From contig BSQZ01000108.1 in NCBI GenBank assembly GCA_033239005.1, forward strand, positions 1,539,468-1,603,467: a DNA stretch of 64,000 nucleotides, written 5' to 3'. The notes under the pieces are model-generated. The model was given only the letters and a program-made list of their open reading frames with translations. It made no database searches and had not been told where the DNA came from. The position numbers and the translations under genes are program-made. This document shows positions 59,055-64,000 of the stretch, in pieces; within the stretch, counting starts at the first letter, position 1, and each line of letters starts with the position of its first letter. This DNA comes from Lamellibrachia satsuma. Lineage: Eukaryota > Annelida > Polychaeta > Sabellida > Siboglinidae.

Positions 59055-59519
59055 TTACGTCTGCTGATGCAATCGAATGAACTCGCGTACTCTCTCGAGT
59101 ATATGTCCTAGCATGTTCTGACCGGCTTGACCGCTGTATGTTAGCGCCCCCCAGTATCCTTCACGACTCTTGACCCATTCCTGCAACTGGGAATACCCAG
59201 TGTCTAGGAGTCGTTTACGTAGGGTTGGGTCGCGATATTTAACAGCAACTAACGCATACATTAGTGAATATCGTTGTTCGTTCCACGATGCGCGTAACTG
59301 TTCTTTTTCTCGTATGCTCTTGCTGAGGTGTTTCGCCTGTAGACCAGTGCGCGTGGACAGCATTTTTGATGCGGTTTGCAGGTCACCGTGATGCATGCAT
59401 TTCCGCCATTGGTAAGCGCTTTCGACACTCGTAAATTCTTTATTCCACACACGTATCCTGCACACGTAGAAGTTTGACAGGAAATGGCGACCGCTTCTGA
59501 AGCGTATATCACGGTTCAT
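59055..59519 (-). CDS. NADAR-family enzyme (YbiA/DUF1768-like)
   Basis: 154 residues, the full length of a single NADAR domain. Motifs in order: FLSNFY (13-18), SVESAYQWRKC with the conserved Glu E33, an aromatic W79 in the RASWNEQR segment, the K94 region (VAVKYRDP), LLDTGYSQLQEW, GYWG (121-124) and GQNMLGHILERVRE (133-146). Characterised relatives are N-glycosidases that cleave riboflavin-pathway intermediates or remove ADP-ribose from guanine or NAD-related substrates. In a virus-like element it may counter ADP-ribose-based defence or alter nucleotide pools (inference). All family motifs are intact, so activity is likely. It has its own TATA-like box. Confidence 0.85.
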   Translation of the reverse strand: MNRDIRFRSGRHFLSNFYVCRIRVWNKEFTSVESAYQWRKCMHHGDLQTASKMLSTRTGLQAKHLSKSIREKEQLRASWNEQRYSLMYALVAVKYRDPTLRKRLLDTGYSQLQEWVKSREGYWGALTYSGQAGQNMLGHILERVREFIRLHQQT

Positions 59520-59554
59520 GGTGACTTTATAACGTTAAATTGTACAGTTACTGT

Positions 59555-59562
59555 CTTAAATA
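59555..59562 (-). promoter_or_regulatory. TATA-like box of the NADAR gene
   Basis: TATTTAAG on the minus strand, about 36 bases before the ATG at 59519; a second AT-rich TATAAAG lies even closer. It faces away from the plus-strand gene promoter at 59727. Confidence 0.45.
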
Positions 59563-59726
59563 CACGCCGTTCTAGCGCTCTCGAGTACTAGTCACCCCCA
59601 CTTTTTCCTTGCGTGATGGATGCCCGGTGTCGGTAGGCTGACAGTTGCCGGCCGCTTATCTGTTTTCTCATTAGTGTCGTATTGTTCCTCGGGTTGCGTC
59701 AGCTGTCTGGTTTATTTCTAGCATGG

Positions 59727-59734
59727 TATATATA
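59727..59734 (+). promoter_or_regulatory. TATA box of the divergent plus-strand gene
   Basis: TATATATA followed by GACGCTGCG, 58 bases before the ATG at 59792. Confidence 0.65.
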
Positions 59735-59791
59735 GACGCTGCGTTCGTCGTGTCGTCATTACAACCGCCATTGCCTTCGATACCGTTCATC

Positions 59792-59896
59792 ATGCCTCCT
59801 GTCGTTATGGTGCTCGACTTTGCAGAGTTTTTGACTCTTCTCAGTGTTATGGGAGATGCGTTGCTCCCACTAATGCGTCGTGTGTGAGTATTTCTT

Positions 59897-59927
<31 letters not shown>

Positions 59928-60701
59928 TTACTATTATACTTTCATAGCTCTACATAACTGTACATAGATAATAACTCTTTTCACTGTACATACTGTTCTA
60001 TCGTTCCTGTGTATACATGTCTCGCCGTGTGTTCGTCGGGTCCAAGTTCCATATGTAGCGGCTTGCCAGCCGATCGGTTTCGTATTACCTCGTTGCTTGG
60101 TTACGTCTGTTATATATATAAATATATATAGATGTCTATGCATGTTCTCACTCTGGTTGTGTCCTTTACTTACAGAATCCCTCGCTTTCACTGGGCATGC
60201 GTAATGACACAGTTGCTCGTCACGGCAGTCCACCGCCGGGCCTGTCAGGCGACAGTGCTATTTCGAGACGAGTTGTACGACGCCGGTCTCCTGACGGCAT
60301 TCGCCAACCATGCAAGCCGTTGGCGTCATGTCATGTCGGACATTGAATTCTATTACGGACCTGGATATCGTACTACTTCTACAGTCCCTGAGTCGTGGGA
60401 AGACGACGACGATGATATCGCCGCCGCCGTCGCCTCCGACACTCACGAGGACTCGGACGATTTCCGTCTCGCATTCAGGGCTCACATGTTACAGTGGGAG
60501 TGCGTCATGCACCAGCTACTCATCTTACATGCCCCGTCACCCCTCCCTATTTTCCGTCGCCTTCACAGAGGTCCCATCCATCATCCATCACTCTGCCATC
60601 GTCGTCGATCCGTCTCCCTCCGTATTGCATTGGCCCGCAAGTTGACTGCGCGTTCAGTTCGCCGCTCACTCTTGCCGGCTTTCAACTGTCAGCCCGAATG
60701 A
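59792..60701 (+). CDS. Two-exon gene of unknown function, the only plus-strand gene of the Polinton
   Basis: Exon 1 is 59792-59883 (30 codons plus two bases), donor GTGAGT at 59884, acceptor TTTACTTACAG ending 60175, exon 2 60176-60701; the phase fits. The product would be about 205 residues. Exon 1 is hydrophobic-helical (LDFAEFLTLLSVMG). Exon 2 contains two similar blocks, HWACVMTQLLVTAV and QWECVMHQLLILHA, separated by an acidic stretch (WEDDDDDIAAAV), and a very basic Arg/Ser-rich tail. A TATA box precedes it and AATAAA follows at 60726, so it is a complete transcription unit. No family is recognised. The ORF ATG at 60132 lies in the intron and is not needed. Confidence 0.65.
59894..59932. 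repeat. (TTTA)n microsatellite in the intron
   Basis: About nine TTTA units inside the 292-base intron of the plus-strand gene. Confidence 0.95.
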
Positions 60702-60725
60702 ACACTTCTACAAACGTTCATTTTT

Positions 60726-60731
60726 AATAAA
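60726..60731 (+). terminator. Polyadenylation signal of the plus-strand gene
   Basis: AATAAA 24 bases after the stop codon. Confidence 0.75.
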
Positions 60732-60734
60732 CTT

Positions 60735-61402
60735 TACTACCGTCATTGATTCATGTATTACAGTTTGCGTATTCCCGTCTTGTATTGCATTGTTTCATGT
60801 ATTAAAGTTTGCATCATCTTATATTCCCGTCTTGTATTGCGTTTTGTTGGCATATTATATTTTCCACATAGTCCATTTTCATCCTGCTACATTTTATTTA
60901 ATGCCATATATATATATATATAATAGTCCATTTTCGTCCTGCTACATTTTATTTAACCAACGGTCCGATTTCCGTCGTCCAGCGGTTATTTTATAGCCAT
61001 GCATGTCGGCTAATTAATAACCATTACATATTCCCCTTATGTTTATCGGTTTTACTTTTATTACGTCTTTTGTTCACTCCATATAACCCGCTATAACACA
61101 CATCAATAGCCGTCTCTGCCACATTGTTGCTGTTTATCGCCGTTTAGCTCGGCTCCCTTGCTACATTGTACCGATTAGCGTCCTTTAATCTAGCGCTACG
61201 GCTCACAGCTGGATAAACGCCTCGGCTTACACTTAACTCCAGTCGTTCGGATGTCCAGTCGACATTAGCTAACCACTCGGACTGGTCACTCCGGCGGGTC
61301 AAGGTTCAGGTCACACGGTGTCTACGTAGGTGGGTGGGTGGGTGGTGGGTGGGTGTATTTATTTTCTTTTTTTTTTTCCTATGTCCATCATCGATGACTA
61401 CT
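60735..61402. other. Right subterminal non-coding region of the Polinton
   Basis: No gene. It contains repeated TATTCCCGTCTTGTATTGC (60769 and 60820), a 31-base direct repeat (AGTCCATTTTCATCCTGCTA..., at 60870 and 60925) with a short AT run between, and a G-rich stretch of GGGTGGGT units near 61330-61355. It may hold replication or packaging signals; that is inference. Confidence 0.6.
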
Positions 61403-61618
61403 GGTCAATATTCGTTCCTCCTCCAGTCCCTAGGGGGCGCTTACCTTACCCAGCATGCACTACGCTCAACTACGCTCGCCAAGGGGCGCTCTACTGCTCT
61501 CTCATTGGCTGCGCGCACTCTTCAACGGGTGGGCGATATTAGGGGCCTTTCCTTTGATCTTCCTTTGATCTCTAGATTGCGGCGATAAGGGGGGTATGAG
61601 AAACCTCCGTATACTACT
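61403..61618 (-). repeat. Right terminal inverted repeat of the Polinton
   Basis: 216 bases, complement of 43662-43876, ending CCGTATACTACT. Confidence 0.97.
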
Positions 61619-61624
61619 TACCTT
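61619..61624. repeat. Right 6-bp target site duplication, TACCTT
   Basis: Identical to 43656-43661. Confidence 0.95.
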
Positions 61625-62000
61625 TACTTGAGGTCTTCTTACATGTGCTGCTGTAGCCAGAAACAACTTTGATGGACCGAGAGTAAACAGTATCAAGGGT
61701 CACTTCAATCGGATCGCTGTTGCCTATCCCCACTTTGTGTGTTTACACAGGTAGGTGTCATAATGTCGAATTTCTGCGAATTGCTATTATATTAACTATT
61801 TTCCTGGATATGGTTATGTATATATTAGAGTGTATATAGACGGATGGCATAAACACGTTATGCGATAATAGTATCCAAGTGTGGTGTGGGAGCCCACATT
61901 GGAAGTTTATTGTTAGGCGTGGGGCATGATTATGCAATAATTGTACCCATGATGTTTTCGCTTTTGGCGTGGTACATTATATTAAAAGGGGTATCCACGA
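61625..62000. other. Right flank of the Polinton, no gene seen
   Basis: AT-rich host DNA; no supported feature. Confidence 0.35.
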
Positions 62001-62002
62001 CA

Positions 62003-62325
62003 CATTCGACATCACTGCGGTCGAACGTATTCCGCTGGCGGTGAGATCATGCGACCGACGGCCACATCAGTTATCGTTCTATTCAACGCAGCAGTACTTT
62101 ACGTCCAGCTGACCGTTCAACTGTCTTCCCCGTGTGTGACATCAGAGCGTCCGCGTCAGCCGTCGTCACGAAACGTCGCCGTCTCCACGATCTGTTGACA
62201 TCTGGCCTACTATCGTCCAGCCGACAACAACCTCGACATCACTGCGGTCGAACGTATTCAGCTGGCGGTGAGATCACGCGACCGACGGCCACATCAGTTA
62301 TCGTGCTGTTCAACGCAGCAGAATG
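62003..62325. repeat. Direct repeat of ~95 bp, two copies 135 bp apart
   Basis: Copies at about 62003-62095 and 62232-62325 share CGACATCACTGCGGTCGAAC, GCTGGCGGTGAGATCA and CCGACGGCCACATCAGTTAT with four or five differences. GC-rich compared with its surroundings. Unknown origin. Confidence 0.85.
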
Positions 62326-62795
62326 ACGCGAAGGGTATTGTTGACTTTGTGCGTCGTAAGGCAGGCTTCTGTGACTATTTTGTTTTTCGGAATATTGTAT
62401 TATAAGTGTGAAATACGCCTTTCTGCTTTTGACGAATTTATTAACACTGATGTTTGTGGTACGGTCTTGAAGTTCTAATAAATCAGTATTGGTGCTGAAT
62501 GGTAATGGCTTTTGTTTTGGTAACTTGCTTGATTTTTTTCGATGTTGTCATTTATCCTTTCCCTATGCATCCTTCTTGTCAAGGGTTATATTTATTTTGA
62601 TATGCGTGCTGTAGTCAAGAAGAGTACGTCATTTATATATGAGTACAACAATCTGGTAAAATGGATATCGCTCAAACGGAGATACATATAATTGATTGAT
62701 TATGTAATTTTCCTTAGCAGAATACCAATGTGTGTATGTTTGTGATCTGTGTCATTGAAGCAGTTCTATTTAACTTGTGTGTTGTGTGATACAGG

Positions 62796-62930
62796 ATGAA
62801 GAACTCTGCACGCTGGCATCTCTTGTGGTGTCTGACGGAGGTGATAGGTCAGGTGGTCCTCAATGCCAAGGTGCTCAACGCTGTCCAGGAGAACTGTAAC
62901 ATGATGGTGGCCACGTCACGCGTGAGATAG
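62796..62930 (+). other. Possible host exon
   Basis: An acceptor-like TGTTGTGTGATACAG is followed by GC-rich sequence open in one frame for about 45 codons (ATGAAGAACTCTGCACGCTG onward) to TAG. No family recognised and no donor is evident, so this is tentative. Confidence 0.25.
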
Positions 62931-63199
62931 GTCAGTCAGTGAGATAGGTATGTCAGGAGAAAAGGGCTTTGAGAAGAATCCTGTCACTGTCATGGGCACC
63001 AAGTGTCTAACTGCTGCACCATAGTCACACAAAACCATGTTTGTAGAGGGATGCTAAAAGTTGGCAAACTTTGTATTGAAATGTTGTTTCTCATAAGCAT
63101 TTATACACTATTTATGAAAATGTTGACCACATCATTGAATTTATTAAATATAACTATTTACAAGCTAAATGTCCTCTTCCTTCTTGTTCACCGCTTTAT

Positions 63200-64000
63200 A
63201 GGGGTGGGGGTCAGGTGAAACATTCATCCTTCTTTTCTCCAACCTCTTTGTTCTTATTATTCGACGAACCAAGCTGTTCTCACAAACTTGCAGCTGCAAT
63301 TGTTGTTGTTATGTCAACGCCACTGTCTCCAGAGCATAGAGGCATGCCGGTGCAACACGCTCACTCAGGACTTTCCCTTTCAGCATTTTCAAAACGTTTC
63401 TCTCCAACATGACTCCCTCTACGTTTCTCCAAGCATTCGCTCCCGCTTGTATACGACGTCTCACGTATACCTCTGAATGCCCATCCTCCGTAACCTTTCA
63501 TCTAAGGTACACAAAACCATCCACTTGCTTATCTCTTTACTTTCCAAACTGATGGTCAGCTCCTCTCTCTGGTGGCCAACCCACGTCCCTGCTTCTTGAA
63601 CACCTCCTTCCATTCCTCCAACACTTCCTGTTGTTCTTGTTTGTTCTCTGCCAAATCATCTTCCTGAGAAGGTCCACAAATCCCACTGCCATTCTCCTTG
63701 CATCTCCAACCTCTTCTTTACCAGCTGTCTTAATGCAAATATCCCATCAGTCGTTCCTTTTCACTTTCCGAATCCCTGTTGTTCTTCCCCGAATTCTTGC
63801 TCTACTCTCTTTCTGATCTTCCCATCCAGGGTTCTCTCTAGCAGCTTTATGATGTGACTTAGAAATGCGATGCCTCTGTATTTCTCAGGTCTTGCGCATC
63901 TCCCTTCTTCTACAATATTGGGACAATATGCCCTGTTCGCTACTCGTCTGGTACTTTACCTTTCCTCATACATGTATCCACTACAGACAGACCAACATAC
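63200..64000 (-). pseudogene. Decayed LINE reverse-transcriptase fragment
   Basis: On the minus strand, entering from the window edge, blocks typical of RTE-like RT appear in broken frames: GKVPDE ... GHIVPIL with KKGD near 63900, then a KYRGIAFLSHIIKLLERTLD block near 63860. Stops and frame changes are frequent after that. The element runs past the window end. Confidence 0.6.

Noticed and set aside
60132..60175. ATG 60132 as start of the plus-strand gene
   Set aside because: It lies in the intron just before the acceptor; the exon at 59792 has a better context with TATA box and matching phase.

Overview
The window is animal nuclear DNA. It is AT-rich and gene-poor, with introns that follow the GT/AG rule, many AT and GT microsatellites, several minisatellites, decayed LINE reverse transcriptases and hAT-like relics. 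Host genes seen are the 3' seven coding exons of a MAP2K3/6-type kinase (minus strand, 1425-8941), one isolated immunoglobulin-domain exon (minus strand, 17772-18047), and a broken class-A GPCR (42072-43001) with a shorter deleted copy (38.7-39.1 kb, minus strand). The species cannot be named from this; a marine invertebrate is plausible but is inference.

The main object is a complete Polinton/Maverick (virus-like, self-synthesising DNA transposon related to adintoviruses) at 43662-61618, 17,957 bp. It has near-identical terminal inverted repeats of about 215 bp and a perfect 6-bp target duplication (TACCTT), and its base composition is visibly more GC-rich than the host.

Layout of the Polinton, read along the minus strand from polymerase to left end: protein-primed family-B DNA polymerase with zinc fingers (51030-55454); A32/FtsK-like packaging ATPase; a small basic protein with a hydrophobic tail; a conserved 261-aa protein of unknown role; a tandemly duplicated pair of small hydrophobic genes; a 51-aa membrane ORF; retroviral-type integrase with chromodomain; a two-segment membrane protein; single jelly-roll minor capsid protein; a Gly-rich basic virion-type protein; double jelly-roll major capsid protein (N-terminus broken by two frame changes); and an adenovirus-type cysteine protease. 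Genes abut or overlap by a few bases, several through TGATG stop/start overlaps, and one polyadenylation signal lies beyond the last gene.

The right arm (55.5-61.4 kb) is an accessory region organised differently: separate TATA boxes, probable introns and acidic low-complexity proteins. It encodes an RPA70-C-like zinc OB-fold protein, a NADAR-family (YbiA-like) N-glycosidase/ADP-ribose enzyme, a divergent two-exon plus-strand gene of unknown function, and three tandem homologous 34-codon segments that each lie between in-frame stop codons behind splice-acceptor-like sequences. The combination of RPA-like protein, NADAR enzyme and the hidden exon family is the most unusual content. Polymerase, RPA-like protein and integrase would serve replication and insertion; capsid proteins, protease and ATPase would serve particle formation; the NADAR protein may act on nucleotide or ADP-ribose chemistry in the host. 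The last point is inference.

Right of the element, host DNA resumes with a 95-bp dispersed duplication and, at the window end, another decayed LINE.
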